Shown here piece after piece: positions 51,579 through 61,264 of a stretch of DNA of 64,000 nt. The notes below the pieces were generated by a model. That model did no database searches. It saw only the letters and a program-made list of their open reading frames with translations, and had not been told where the DNA came from. Within the stretch, counting starts at the first letter, position 1, and each line of letters starts with the position of its first letter. The translations under genes and the position numbers were made by a program. This DNA comes from Brumimicrobium aurantiacum (GTDB taxonomy: Bacteria; Bacteroidota; Bacteroidia; Flavobacteriales_D; Crocinitomicaceae), in NCBI RefSeq assembly GCF_003402975.1, contig NZ_QURB01000003.1, positions 124,001-188,000 on the forward strand, in the 5' to 3' direction.

Positions 51579-52568
51579 TTAAACCGCTTGTTTAACTGTT
51601 TTAAATCTGTCTCTTATCAATAAAGCGATAAACATTAAAATCACTGCAGCAAAAGTAAAGACCAAAACGATGATCATTCTTTTTGGCTTGGCTTTTTTAT
51701 CAGAAGCTACAGCAGATTCAACAACGAATTTATGATTGAAATTTTCTAATGCATCAGACTCCGCTTGTTCGTATGATACCTCGTGGTCTGTTAGTTTTTC
51801 AGTTCGGTATTCACGAAGATCAGAAAGGGCATCGTATCTAGAACCATATTTCAAGTTCACTTCGATTTGCTTTTTGAAAAATGCCTTGTCTTCCGTTGTT
51901 TTTGATTCGTTTAATGCAGCGAATAATCCAGACCTAGATTCCGAGTCAACAACTCCAAGCTTTGAAAGACTATCCATTTCTTTATTCAACCTTTCTTGTG
52001 ACGCTTTTAGTTGTTCTAACTTTCTTTTGTTGATCTCAAAAGCTGGAATTGTACGTTCTTTAATCAAATCGTTTTTAACCGTATCTATTAATTGTACAAT
52101 CTTGTTTGCAATATCTGCGGCCAGTTGTGGAGATTTATCTAAAACTGAAATGTTGATAGAACCATAACGAGTACGCTCAAAGTGGATGTGACTTTCGTAT
52201 GCTTTTCCTAATTTATGGTGATAACTTTCTTCCTCAGGATCAATTTCGTAAACTTTTGCCAAGTCAAATTTCTCGATGATACGATTTCTTAGAGGCGAGG
52301 ATTGAAGAATCTGGATAAGTTGTTCTGCTTGCTCTTCCTCACCGAAGTCCATTGAACTCGCTTTGGCGTTACTTTGTGCGTTAAAAGAAACTGTACTTGT
52401 CGCTGTTGGAAACACAATTGCATTCGATTCATATAACACCGGAAGCATTAGTGAAATAATGATTGAAATCACCCCTGCAATTAGTCCAGTGAATATTAAT
52501 ATCTTTCGGTTTTTGTAAGAAAACACCAATAATTCATTGGCGCCTTGATCAGATTTCTTTTTTTCCAT
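51579..52568 (-). CDS. Wzz-like polysaccharide chain-length protein
   Basis: 329 residues with the two-helix Wzz/PCP topology: an N-terminal helix (KILIFTGLIAGVISIIISLM, about 28-47), a long periplasmic coiled-coil-prone region (KRKLEQLKASQERLNKEMDS) and a C-terminal helix (IIVLVFTFAAVILMFIALLI). Wzz proteins set the modal length of polymers made by Wzy. No tyrosine-kinase domain is attached. It forms an operon with the adjacent O-antigen ligase-like gene. Confidence 0.85.
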   Translation of the reverse strand: MEKKKSDQGANELLVFSYKNRKILIFTGLIAGVISIIISLMLPVLYESNAIVFPTATSTVSFNAQSNAKASSMDFGEEEQAEQLIQILQSSPLRNRIIEKFDLAKVYEIDPEEESYHHKLGKAYESHIHFERTRYGSINISVLDKSPQLAADIANKIVQLIDTVKNDLIKERTIPAFEINKRKLEQLKASQERLNKEMDSLSKLGVVDSESRSGLFAALNESKTTEDKAFFKKQIEVNLKYGSRYDALSDLREYRTEKLTDHEVSYEQAESDALENFNHKFVVESAVASDKKAKPKRMIIVLVFTFAAVILMFIALLIRDRFKTVKQAV

Positions 52569-52615
52569 CCTAAATTATTTTACCTACTAACTTGATTGTT
52601 TACAATTTATTGTGA

Positions 52616-54742
52616 TTAACGTACAATTGTCATTTCATCAACGATATGTGGTGCTTCACCATAGATGTCAATCATCCAAAGTACATAGCGTATATCCACA
52701 GAAATGTTTCTACATCTTGAGGCGTCAAACATATAGTCACTCATTGTACTTTCCCAACTTCTGTCAAAGTTTACTCCAATTAAATGACCCTCTCCATTAA
52801 TTACTGGCGAACCAGAGTTTCCTCCTGTGGTATGGTTTGAACCTGTGAAACAAACCCATAATTCACCATCTTGAGCGTAATCACCATAGTTTTTTTCTTC
52901 GTATAGCTCCAACATTCTTGGCAATAAATCGAAATCGTCTTTCCCTGTATTGTATTTCTCAATTACTCCGTCCAAAGTTGTGTGTGGAGTATATTTCATT
53001 CCGTCTCTAGGAGTAGAACCTTCCAATTTTCCGTATGTTACACGTAAAGTGCTGTTTGCATTTGCCCAATGTTTCGCTTCAGGATACATTTCATACTTTC
53101 CTTTTACATAAGGCTTCATCAGTTGATTCTTTGTTCCATAATAAACTCTTAAATCAGCCAATAACTTGTTTCTGAAAATATCATTCAATTCAGTGAAAAG
53201 TTGAATTCCTGCATCTTTGTTAATCTTCTTTTTAGCATATTTATCGAAGTTGTTTAATACATTCATGTATTCTTCTTGGTCAACCAAAAATGATTCTTCA
53301 AAAATTTCTTCTTGTAAATCTTTTAAATCTTCATTCAAACTTGCAGGAATAAATGCAGTATCAATTGTGTTTTTATAATATTCACTTTGCATTAAGAAGA
53401 TTTCTTTATCAATATTTACATCATACTTTTCAAAGAAAGATTTCATTGCTTCTTTTTCAGCCTCTACAGCTTTTGCAAGTTCTTCTGTTTTTTCTTCCTT
53501 ATAAAGTGTTATTAAATCATTAATTGCTCTTGCTCTTTTGAACATTTCTGAACCAACATAAACGTATTCTATGTACATGTTGTATGTGAAATCACTGCTG
53601 TTGTATTTTGCCGATAATTCTCTTAAGCTTTTTACGACATCTTGAAATTCTTTGTATTCATCACTTTCTGCTGCTTTTGCAGCATAAGCATCTTCGTAAT
53701 TTAATTTCTTTGCAACAGCGTTACCTCTTTTTAATCCGTCGATTTGACCAATCCATTTTTTCCATGCATTTGCTATTCTTGCTTGTTTTGGAGCGTACAT
53801 AATTTGTGTTGCCTCTGATTTTTTCATTGCTGCATTAATAACAGATAATGAAAGGTCTCTCATTTTAATTTGAGCAGGACGCATTTCGTTGATGATGAAA
53901 TCTAGTTCGTTACTAATGGTGTGCTGATTTGTTGTTCCTGGAAATCCAAAAACCATTGTGAACTCGTCAACTTGTCTGTCTTTTAAAGAAATTGGTAGGT
54001 GATGAATAGGAGTGTAAGGCTTGTTGTTCTCACTGTATTCAGCTGGTTTGTTGTTTTCATCAGCATAAATTCTAAATACTGAAAAATCTCCAGTGTGTCT
54101 TGGCCAAACCCAGTTGTCAGTGTCTCCACCAAATTTACCTACCGTGTTTGGAGGTGTTCCAACAAGTCTGATGTCCTTAAAAGTTTCCTTCACCAAAAGG
54201 AAGTAACTATTTCCGTAATCGAATGGTTTGATATTCGCCTCGTAGTGATTTCCATCTGTGGCTTCAGCTTTTAATAAGGCAATGTTGGCCATGATTTTTT
54301 GATTGATTTCAGCTCCGCTTAGCTCTTCAGTTCCTTCAAGAACTTTGGCTGTAACGTCTTCAATTTTTACCATTCTTGAAGCTGTCAATCCTGGGTTTTT
54401 CAATTCTTCTGCAAGATTTTTTGCCCAAAATCCATATTTTGCAATGTTGTTCTCTACAGTTGAGTGAGAATAAATTTGAGAAAACCCACAGTGATGATTC
54501 GTAAGTAAAAGTCCTTTGTCTGAAATGATTTCAGAAGTACATCCTCCACCAAAGTGAATGATGGCATCTTTAATACTTGCATTATTGGCGTCGTAAATAT
54601 CCTCCGCACTAATTTTCATTCCCATAGCTTTCATGTCGGATTCAAAAGCACCGAGTAAAGTTGGGATTAACATGCCTTCCTCTGCACGAGCAAAAACATT
54701 CAGAAACATAAATAACAATAAGAAATTAACTTTTTTCATCAT
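52616..54742 (-). CDS. S46-family dipeptidyl peptidase, DPP11-like
   Basis: 708 residues with a signal peptide (about 1-21). S46 peptidases release N-terminal dipeptides in the periplasm. The catalytic His is in LLLTNHHCGF (about 84), the Asp region is DNWVWPRHTGDFSVFR, and the nucleophile Ser lies in TGGNSGSPVINGEGHLIG. The residue after NFD is Arg (NFDRSWE). In P. gingivalis the equivalent Arg marks DPP11 (Asp/Glu at P1), and Gly marks DPP7. Acidic P1 specificity is therefore inferred. Confidence 0.93.
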   Translation of the reverse strand: MMKKVNFLLLFMFLNVFARAEEGMLIPTLLGAFESDMKAMGMKISAEDIYDANNASIKDAIIHFGGGCTSEIISDKGLLLTNHHCGFSQIYSHSTVENNIAKYGFWAKNLAEELKNPGLTASRMVKIEDVTAKVLEGTEELSGAEINQKIMANIALLKAEATDGNHYEANIKPFDYGNSYFLLVKETFKDIRLVGTPPNTVGKFGGDTDNWVWPRHTGDFSVFRIYADENNKPAEYSENNKPYTPIHHLPISLKDRQVDEFTMVFGFPGTTNQHTISNELDFIINEMRPAQIKMRDLSLSVINAAMKKSEATQIMYAPKQARIANAWKKWIGQIDGLKRGNAVAKKLNYEDAYAAKAAESDEYKEFQDVVKSLRELSAKYNSSDFTYNMYIEYVYVGSEMFKRARAINDLITLYKEEKTEELAKAVEAEKEAMKSFFEKYDVNIDKEIFLMQSEYYKNTIDTAFIPASLNEDLKDLQEEIFEESFLVDQEEYMNVLNNFDKYAKKKINKDAGIQLFTELNDIFRNKLLADLRVYYGTKNQLMKPYVKGKYEMYPEAKHWANANSTLRVTYGKLEGSTPRDGMKYTPHTTLDGVIEKYNTGKDDFDLLPRMLELYEEKNYGDYAQDGELWVCFTGSNHTTGGNSGSPVINGEGHLIGVNFDRSWESTMSDYMFDASRCRNISVDIRYVLWMIDIYGEAPHIVDEMTIVR

Positions 54743-54833
54743 CTTTAATTTTATTAAGCGGTAAATATAAGAAGTGTAAAGAATTTTTGGTATTCTTATT
54801 TGAATAAAGATTTAATTTTTACAACTTTGAACC

Positions 54834-55508
54834 GTGGAAGTACTGAATTTTATATTTCGAATAGGGGTGATTTTAGCCGTTTACAATTTTTTGTGGTGGC
54901 TCATTATGATGCTTGTTAATATTTTACGAGGAGGAAAAGCGAAGCTACTTTTCGAAATTTACTTCATTAAAACCATAAGATATGTGTTCTTGGCAGATGT
55001 CGTTTTCCTTTTTAGTGTAAAACAGGCCGGTGGTTTTATTGAACTCAATGATATATTACTTTCTGGACTTATTCTTCTGATTTATTTTACGGGTAAAATT
55101 CAATCCAAACAAAAGAAACAGTCCATGTTTTCTGTAAGCGGAAGAGCAAATATTCCTGGATTAGGAGGGATGATGAATAGCTTAAAACCAGTTTTTGATA
55201 TAAGATTCGAAATAGGTGTAGTTGTTTTGGCTTTACTGGTCTTTAGTGGATTTTATTTTGCACCTCATTTGGCTTCAAATGTGATTTCAAATTGGTTTTT
55301 AGATAGTATTTTGAATATTGAAGACACTCCTGTATTTGGATTCATCTTTAAGGTTATAGGATTCTTTTTCTTAATCTCTGTATTGTTGAAAATTACAAAC
55401 GCAATTCTTTCCATTTTGATTGGAGGGAAGCGAGATGAAGTTATAGAAGATGACTACGACGATAAAAATGACGATGATCATTTTGACGATTACACGGAGG
55501 TGAAATAA
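54834..55508 (+). CDS. Membrane protein with acidic C-terminal tail, function unknown
   Basis: 224 residues from GTG 54834. Hydrophobic segments lie at about 5-27, 43-60, 67-85, 124-146 and 172-195. The tail (DEVIEDDYDDKNDDDHFDDY) is strongly acidic and cytosol-like. No known family is recognised. It is divergent from the S46 peptidase and converges (3-nt gap) on coaE. Confidence 0.7.
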   Translation: MEVLNFIFRIGVILAVYNFLWWLIMMLVNILRGGKAKLLFEIYFIKTIRYVFLADVVFLFSVKQAGGFIELNDILLSGLILLIYFTGKIQSKQKKQSMFSVSGRANIPGLGGMMNSLKPVFDIRFEIGVVVLALLVFSGFYFAPHLASNVISNWFLDSILNIEDTPVFGFIFKVIGFFFLISVLLKITNAILSILIGGKRDEVIEDDYDDKNDDDHFDDYTEVK

Positions 55509-55511
55509 TTC

Positions 55512-56093
55512 CTACTTTAATTTTGATAACATTTCCAAAACTTGTGGAACAACAAGTGTCTTGTCATCATTGTTGATGATAAAATTGGCCAATTCCTTTT
55601 TCTTTTCATCAGACCATTGATTGTTCATACGTTGCTTTATTTCTTCTCTTGTTGAACGATCTCTTTGAAGAACTCTGTTTATTCGTATGGCTTCAGGTGC
55701 AGTGACCAATACCGTTGCATCAAAATTCTTATACGCACCTGTTTCGAATAATATAGCCGCCTCGTTAAACGCAAATCCAGAGGTTTGACTTTTACTCCAT
55801 TCTTCATAGGCCTGTCGAACAGCAGGATGAATAATGTTATTTAATTTTGATTTTAAGCGCTGATCATTAAAAATTTTAGAGGCAAGATATGGTCTGTTTA
55901 ACTCTCCTTCAATATAAGCCTTATCACCAAAAATATTGATTATTTGACCTTGAATGTGTTTGTTTTGAGACATTAAACACTTCGCTTCGTAATCTGAGTT
56001 GAAAACAGGAATATTCATGGTTTGAAGTACCTTACTGATGATTGATTTTCCCGAACCAATACCTCCTGTTAAACCAATTTTCTTTACTGTCAT
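55512..56093 (-). CDS. coaE: Dephospho-CoA kinase
   Basis: 193 residues, the normal size. CoaE phosphorylates dephospho-CoA, the last step of CoA synthesis. The P-loop is GLTGGIGSGKS (residues 8-18), and NSDYEAKCL plus the LID-like LQRDRSTREEIKQRMNNQWS are conserved. Its start coincides with the last base of the SiaC-like gene, so it is translated from the same message. Confidence 0.95.
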   Translation of the reverse strand: MTVKKIGLTGGIGSGKSIISKVLQTMNIPVFNSDYEAKCLMSQNKHIQGQIINIFGDKAYIEGELNRPYLASKIFNDQRLKSKLNNIIHPAVRQAYEEWSKSQTSGFAFNEAAILFETGAYKNFDATVLVTAPEAIRINRVLQRDRSTREEIKQRMNNQWSDEKKKELANFIINNDDKTLVVPQVLEMLSKLK

Positions 56094-56476
56094 TAAATTT
56101 CGTCTACTTCAATCATTTTAAATGGCAATGGGACAATCGCTTGATAATCTTCTCCTGCTTCCTCGATGTCACCGTCGTCCTTTTCAAAATACCAGTGAAT
56201 GTATACGGAAGTTTTGTCTTTTGGAATAGATTCCAATAACTTAAATAAATCGAGTAAACATTTAGAAGAAGAAGTATTAAAGTACTCTAGCTTTACTTCA
56301 AAAATGGTTTTGGGTTGTGGACAGGTGCTATATTCTTTTAGCCATTCATTGAGCGGTCTATAAAACTCAACAGAGTTTTCTGGAATAGATCTCCCTCTCA
56401 GTTCGATGGTTCCATTGTCATATTCAAAAGAAACACTAGGTGTTTTTGCTGTCCCTTCAAGATTAATATTTTCCAT
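56093..56476 (-). CDS. SiaC-like regulatory phosphoprotein (DUF1987)
   Basis: 127 residues. The N-terminus LEGTAKTPSVSFEYDNGTIE with RGRSIPENSVEFYRPLNEWL is the SiaC/DUF1987 signature. The fold is a STAS-like anti-sigma-antagonist relative, and in Pseudomonas SiaC is phosphorylated by the SiaB kinase and modulates the SiaD diguanylate cyclase. The phospho-acceptor region is likely around YFNTSSSKCLLDLF. It lies between the SiaB-like kinase gene and coaE. Confidence 0.88.
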   Translation of the reverse strand: MENINLEGTAKTPSVSFEYDNGTIELRGRSIPENSVEFYRPLNEWLKEYSTCPQPKTIFEVKLEYFNTSSSKCLLDLFKLLESIPKDKTSVYIHWYFEKDDGDIEEAGEDYQAIVPLPFKMIEVDEI

Positions 56477-56478
56477 GG

Positions 56479-57042
56479 TTAATTGATTTTAACATTTAAA
56501 CAGTAAAAACTATATTGGTCATTTATAGGTTTAAATTCATATTCTATTTTTTTGTTTGATTTTCGTGCGATATCTATCAATCCTAGTCCCGCCGTTCCTT
56601 TATTAGAATATTCACCGTCATTTAAAATGGAGACGTATAAATCGCGTAATCCTTCTTTGTCGAGATTATTGATGTGATTAATTTTCGACTTTAGTTTTTC
56701 TACCTTTTGATTTTCAATAAAGTTTCCTGTTTTAATTTCATAAAAATCTGCAGGCTTTGAAATGATTAAAATAGATGCTTTATCAGAAGAAATACTTTGT
56801 TTGGCATTTTTAGTAAATGTCCCTTTTCCTTCATTATGATGATACAAGTTTTGTAAACATTCTACCAGCACGTTGTAAACCTTTTTCCGAATCGAAACTG
56901 ATTCTTCTATAATGGCTAGTTTATCCTCCATTATGTTGAGTACCGAAGTTAATAAGTCTGCCGAAACCACTCCCTTGTAAGAGATGATGGACTGTTCGGT
57001 TTCCATGTCCTGATATAATTTGTAAACACTTTTTAATGGCAT
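56479..57042 (-). CDS. SiaB-family protein kinase
   Basis: 187 residues related to the SiaB kinase (DUF6272), a GHKL-type ATPase fold. Visible pieces are VYNVLVECLQNLYHHNEGKG, the helix with the N-box, and SNKGTAGLGLIDIARKSNKK, an ATP-lid/G-box. It should phosphorylate the SiaC-like protein encoded 2 nt downstream. No SiaA phosphatase or SiaD cyclase lies in the window, so the output of the switch is open. Confidence 0.85.
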   Translation of the reverse strand: MPLKSVYKLYQDMETEQSIISYKGVVSADLLTSVLNIMEDKLAIIEESVSIRKKVYNVLVECLQNLYHHNEGKGTFTKNAKQSISSDKASILIISKPADFYEIKTGNFIENQKVEKLKSKINHINNLDKEGLRDLYVSILNDGEYSNKGTAGLGLIDIARKSNKKIEYEFKPINDQYSFYCLNVKIN

Positions 57043-57200
57043 CTGTCTTTGTTTGATTCAATGCACTCCATTACAAATATATTGTTTTGTTCCAAATGAC
57101 CAAGTTATCCCTTTACTTTCTTTTATCTTTTGATGCAACAATATTGCAAACATCCTTTAAATTGAATACATTTGTCTTCTTTTTAATTAATATCGTGGAA

Positions 57201-57941
57201 ATGAGTGAACAGAAGGGTGAATGGTTTGAAACATGGTTCGATACGTCGTATTATCATATTTTATATCAAAATAGAGATTTCACAGAAGCTGAAAAGTTCA
57301 TTAGCAATTTATTGGCTTATTTAAATCTACCAAAAAGTTCCAATTGTCTTGATTTGGCTTGTGGAAAGGGTAGGCACTCTATATTCCTGAATAAACAAGG
57401 ACTCCAAGTAACTGGGGTAGATCTTTCAGCAAACAGCATCGAAAATGCCAAACCTTTTGAGAATGACACCCTGTCTTTTGATACGCACGATATGCGTGAA
57501 GTTTACCTTGAAAATACTTACGATGTGGTTTTCAATCTCTTTACAAGTTTCGGATATTTTGAAGATTATGATGATAACCAAAAGGTGTTGGATTCAGTTC
57601 ATCAAATGTTGGTTGAAGACGGATTGTTAGTCATTGACTTTATGAATGCTGATTATGCACTTGATAATTTAGTGGAAGAGGAGGTGAAAACTTTGAGTGG
57701 AATTGATTTTAATATCACGAAGTCCTATAATGGAAGTCACATTTTTAAAAATATTGATTTTGTAGATAAAGGGAAGCCATTTCATTTCCAAGAAAAAGTA
57801 CAAGCCATCAAGAAAGAAGAGTTTGAAACATTGTTGGAAAATGCTGGTTTTGATGTTTTAGATGTTTTTGGTGATTTTTCTCTAGCTCCTTTTGACAGAA
57901 AAGAATCTGATCGATTAATTATTATAGCGAAGAAAAAATGA
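57201..57941 (+). CDS. Class I SAM-dependent methyltransferase
   Basis: About 246 residues from ATG 57201 (MSEQKGEWFETWFDT). The frame extends to ATG 57087, but the extra N-terminus is hydrophobic and unconserved. SAM-binding motif I is CLDLACGKGRHSIFL and the post-I acidic residue is in VTGVDLSANSIE. A Tellurite-resistance/UbiE-like C-terminal half follows (FNLFTSFGYFEDY). The substrate is unknown. Its stop overlaps the start of the ZIP transporter by 4 nt. Confidence 0.88.
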   Translation: MSEQKGEWFETWFDTSYYHILYQNRDFTEAEKFISNLLAYLNLPKSSNCLDLACGKGRHSIFLNKQGLQVTGVDLSANSIENAKPFENDTLSFDTHDMREVYLENTYDVVFNLFTSFGYFEDYDDNQKVLDSVHQMLVEDGLLVIDFMNADYALDNLVEEEVKTLSGIDFNITKSYNGSHIFKNIDFVDKGKPFHFQEKVQAIKKEEFETLLENAGFDVLDVFGDFSLAPFDRKESDRLIIIAKKK

Positions 57942-58717
57942 GTTTAATTTTAGGAGCGATTCTCCTTGTAATCTCTGTACTTGTCGGAGGTGGATTAGTC
58001 GTGTTTTTAGAAAACATGAATCGTGGAAAGTTGATTAAAATTTTACTTTCATTAAGTGGTGGTTTTTTACTCGCTATTGCATTTATCCATTTTATACCTG
58101 AAATCTATGCCCACGGTTCAAGTGGAGTAGGGTATTATATTTTACTTGGATTTCTTATTCAATTATTTTTGGAATACTTTTCTGGTGGAATAGAGCATGG
58201 ACATATTCATGCTAAAGATGTTAAAGGAACCATTCCGTGGTCTTTATTTTTGGCTTTAAGTTTTCATTCTTTCTTTGAAGGAATGCCGTTAGAGGCCCAA
58301 TTTATGGTTGAGTCTGGAGAGGCTGTGGCAGAAAGTGTGCATCATTTACATCATCACGCACATCACGATCATTCAAAAGGTGATGGAGTGCAAGGGCTGT
58401 TGTTGGGAATTATTCTCCATAAAATACCTGTTGCAATTGCTTTAATGACCTTGCTTTTGGCTTCTGGATTTAAAAAATCTAAAGCTTGGATGGTGTTGAG
58501 CGCTTTTGCTTTAATGGCGCCACTTGGAATGTTAGTTGGACATTACGGAGCTAAAAATGCTTGGCTAAATCTTGAAATTATCCTAGCTGTGGTTGTCGGT
58601 ATGTTTTTACATATTTCAACAACCATTATTTTCGAATCAAGCGAAAACCATAAGTTTAACTTAATTAAACTTATTAGTTTACTGCTTGGTGTTGGATTGG
58701 CAATGATTGCCATTTAA
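57938..58717 (+). CDS. ZIP-family metal transporter
   Basis: 259 residues with eight predicted helices. The metal path is marked by HSFFEGMPLEAQ (helix IV) and HKIPVAIALMTLL (helix V), the classic ZIP His-Ser and His-Lys/Pro motifs. Between them is a cytosolic His-rich loop (HHLHHHAHHDH). ZIPs import zinc or other divalent metals. Translation is coupled to the methyltransferase gene. The metal is inferred as zinc. Confidence 0.92.
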   Translation: MSLILGAILLVISVLVGGGLVVFLENMNRGKLIKILLSLSGGFLLAIAFIHFIPEIYAHGSSGVGYYILLGFLIQLFLEYFSGGIEHGHIHAKDVKGTIPWSLFLALSFHSFFEGMPLEAQFMVESGEAVAESVHHLHHHAHHDHSKGDGVQGLLLGIILHKIPVAIALMTLLLASGFKKSKAWMVLSAFALMAPLGMLVGHYGAKNAWLNLEIILAVVVGMFLHISTTIIFESSENHKFNLIKLISLLLGVGLAMIAI

Positions 58718-58734
58718 TCTTTTTGTCTTTTTTT

Positions 58735-59841
58735 CTATTGAGGGAATAATGCTCCTTCAGTACAAAGTTTGGCGCGAATAATTCGTTTGCAAGATTGGTC
58801 AACGGTCGCTTTAAAATTTTCATCAGCTCTATATTTTTCTAATATTTCTTGATGAGCTTTGGCAGCATTTAATGGCATCAGTAATATATCTACTCCAGCT
58901 TCAATTGCTTTAATATTTGAACCTTCGATTGTAGAAACACCCAACATGTTCATGGCATCAGTTACAATTAGTCCTCTGAAGTTTAAACTGTCACGTAATA
59001 AATCTGTAACAATTTCTCGAGAAATAGAAGCCGGCATTCCATTGGTGTTGAATTTCGTGTCGTTCTCAACAGCAATATGGGCTATCATAACACTCATTAC
59101 TCCATTGGCAATTAATGGTGGATAGTTTTTTATTTCTTTCATTTCACCTTTGATGTAAACCAGTTTTTTATGCGTGTCGCCTTCAACGTATCCGTGTCCA
59201 GGGAAATGTTTTGCTGTTGCAATAATATTGTGTTTTTGTGTTTCTTGAATAAATGCATCAGACCATGGAATAACACTGTCTGGTTCATGGCCAAAACTTC
59301 TCCATCCCACTGTTTTGTTTGGGGACATGTCTACAACCGGCGCAAAATTATAGTTGATTCCAATTTCCTTTAAATCATTTGAAATAATATTGGCTACTTT
59401 TTTTACCTCTGCCTTTGTTTTTAGTGTGTTGGCTTTACTCACAGGGGTTGAGTTTTTAATTTTACGATTAACCAAACTAGCTTCGGCATCGGCACTATAT
59501 AGAAATGGAAGAGATCCAGATGCTGTATTCCATTCGTTGTATTTTTTGACCCAATTAGTGAATTCAGTTTTTGTTCCATTCAGTAACAATAAGCCACCAA
59601 TTTTATCAGTTTTTACCAATTGATCAATTGTAGCCTCGGTTTGTCCGTATGGGCCAATTGCCGGCATGATTAATTGAGCTACCTTTTGATGGTCGCTTAA
59701 AGCGTCAAAATGTTGATTCACTTTTTCATTAAGTTCAAGGTTGTATTTATAAAAGTCAGTTAAATTATAATTGACTTCTTGAGCATTTAAAGCAAAAGTA
59801 ATACTGATGAAAAATAAACATGTAATTTGAAGAATGCGCAT
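58735..59841 (-). CDS. Exported GH3 beta-N-acetylhexosaminidase-like protein (NagZ-type)
   Basis: 368 residues with a signal peptide (ITCLFFISITFALNAQ). It contains a single glycoside hydrolase family 3 N-terminal domain. The NagZ signature KHFPGHGYVEGDTHK carries the catalytic Asp-His dyad, and RGLIVTDAMNMLGVS supplies the nucleophile Asp. NagZ removes N-acetylglucosamine from peptidoglycan fragments. Unlike E. coli NagZ it is exported, as in many Bacteroidota. It lies 12 nt after osmC on the same strand. Confidence 0.9.
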   Translation of the reverse strand: MRILQITCLFFISITFALNAQEVNYNLTDFYKYNLELNEKVNQHFDALSDHQKVAQLIMPAIGPYGQTEATIDQLVKTDKIGGLLLLNGTKTEFTNWVKKYNEWNTASGSLPFLYSADAEASLVNRKIKNSTPVSKANTLKTKAEVKKVANIISNDLKEIGINYNFAPVVDMSPNKTVGWRSFGHEPDSVIPWSDAFIQETQKHNIIATAKHFPGHGYVEGDTHKKLVYIKGEMKEIKNYPPLIANGVMSVMIAHIAVENDTKFNTNGMPASISREIVTDLLRDSLNFRGLIVTDAMNMLGVSTIEGSNIKAIEAGVDILLMPLNAAKAHQEILEKYRADENFKATVDQSCKRIIRAKLCTEGALFPQ

Positions 59842-59853
59842 TGTAATATGGTT

Positions 59854-60258
59854 TTAATATTTAAATTCAATATTGATTTTGATTTCTGAAGAAACGCTTT
59901 TCGCGACTGGACAGTTCTTAGCTGCATTTTCAATTCTTCTTTTTTCTTGATCATTCCAATTGTTCATAGAAAGATCTAATACAAAATTGAGTCCACTAAT
60001 TCGTCTTGGATTATCTGTCATGATTTTTTCAACATCTCCTTTACAATCTTGAAACTCTATTTCGTTTTTGTCACAATAAATACCAATGATCGTAATCATG
60101 CAATTTAAATAAGCTGTTGCAACAAGGTCTGTTGGAGAAAATCTTGTGCCTTTTCCGTTATTATCTACCGGGGCATCTGTTTCAATGATTGTTCCTGATT
60201 TTTCATGAAGAGAGGAAATTCTTAAATTCCCTAAATAGGATGAGCTTATTTTTTTCAT
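59854..60258 (-). CDS. OsmC-family peroxiredoxin-like protein
   Basis: 134 residues. The two redox Cys are visible in YLNCMITIIGIYC and KNCPVAKSVSSEI, the usual OsmC/Ohr positions. FSPTDLVATAYLNC precedes the first Cys as in the family. OsmC proteins reduce organic hydroperoxides using thiols. It appears to be the first gene of an osmC-GH3 transcript, divergent from lipA. Confidence 0.9.
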   Translation of the reverse strand: MKKISSSYLGNLRISSLHEKSGTIIETDAPVDNNGKGTRFSPTDLVATAYLNCMITIIGIYCDKNEIEFQDCKGDVEKIMTDNPRRISGLNFVLDLSMNNWNDQEKRRIENAAKNCPVAKSVSSEIKINIEFKY

Positions 60259-60275
60259 AGTCCTTTTATATTACG

Positions 60276-60283
60276 TATTTTTG
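60276..60283 (+). promoter_or_regulatory. -7 box (TATTTTTG) toward lipA
   Basis: TATTTTTG fits TAnnTTTG, about 100 nt before the lipA ATG. A long leader would follow, so this is a weak call. Confidence 0.35.
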
Positions 60284-60301
60284 CCTTTGAAAGTATAAAT
60301 A

Positions 60302-60309
60302 CAAAAATA
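60302..60309 (-). promoter_or_regulatory. -7 box (TATTTTTG) toward osmC
   Basis: On the minus strand TATTTTTG lies 44-51 nt before the osmC ATG. It overlaps the region of the plus-strand box facing lipA. Confidence 0.45.
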
Positions 60310-60382
60310 GTATTTTCTTGACTTCAAAGGCAGTTTTAAAGAATTCCTTGAATTGAAAAGAAATACTTAATTACAGATTGCT

Positions 60383-61264
60383 ATGACAGTAGTTGAGAAA
60401 GCCCGACAAACGAAAATACAAAAACCAAAATGGTTACGTGTAAAGTTGCCTACAGGTGATGCTTATAGAAATGTAAGAAAACTTGTGGATGAACATAAGT
60501 TACATACAATTTGCGAAAGTGGGAGTTGTCCTAATATGGGAGAGTGTTGGGGCGAAGGTACTGCAACATTTATGATATTAGGAAACATCTGTACGCGTTC
60601 TTGTGGATTTTGTGCTGTTCAAACAGGTAGACCAGAGGAGGTAGATGTTTTTGAACCTGGACGTGTTGCAAACTCTGTAAAACTGATGGAAGTTAAGCAT
60701 GCTGTTTTAACCTCAGTTGATCGAGATGATTTAAAGGACGGAGGTGCTAATATTTGGGCGCAAACTGTTCGTGCAATAAGAAAACAGTCTCCAGGAACAA
60801 CATTAGAAACACTTTTACCTGATTTTGCTGGGAAATGGGAAAACTTACAAATTGTACTAGATGTTGCTCCAGAAATTGTTTCTCACAATGTCGAGACAGT
60901 AAGAAGGTTAACAAAAGAAGTTCGAATTCAAGCGAAATACGACAGAAGTTTAGAAGCCTTGTTTCGTATTAAAAAAGCAGGAATGAGAACCAAGTCAGGA
61001 ATTATGCTTGGTTTGGGAGAAACACATGAGGAGGTTTTGGAGACCATGGAAGATTTAAGATCGGTTGGGACGGATATTATAACTTTGGGGCAATACTTAC
61101 AACCAACACAGAAGCATATACCAGTAGCAGAATTTGTAACTCCAGAAAGATTTGAGGAGTATAAGAGGAAGGGAATTGAAATGGGCTTTAAGTATGTAGA
61201 GTCTGGTCCACTTGTTAGATCTTCTTATCATGCTGAACGTCATATTTTTGATATGACAGAATAA
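60383..61264 (+). CDS. lipA: Lipoyl synthase
   Basis: 293 residues of radical-SAM enzyme that inserts sulfur at C6 and C8 of protein-bound octanoate. The N-terminal auxiliary-cluster motif is [13 protein letters not shown] (CX4CX5C) and the radical-SAM motif is [10 protein letters not shown] (CX3CX2C). The C-terminal RSSYHAE supplies the conserved Arg-Ser-Ser-Tyr ligand. All conserved residues are in place. It is monocistronic. Confidence 0.96.
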   Translation: MTVVEKARQTKIQKPKWLRVKLPTGDAYRNVRKLVDEHKLHTICESGSCPNMGECWGEGTATFMILGNICTRSCGFCAVQTGRPEEVDVFEPGRVANSVKLMEVKHAVLTSVDRDDLKDGGANIWAQTVRAIRKQSPGTTLETLLPDFAGKWENLQIVLDVAPEIVSHNVETVRRLTKEVRIQAKYDRSLEALFRIKKAGMRTKSGIMLGLGETHEEVLETMEDLRSVGTDIITLGQYLQPTQKHIPVAEFVTPERFEEYKRKGIEMGFKYVESGPLVRSSYHAERHIFDMTE

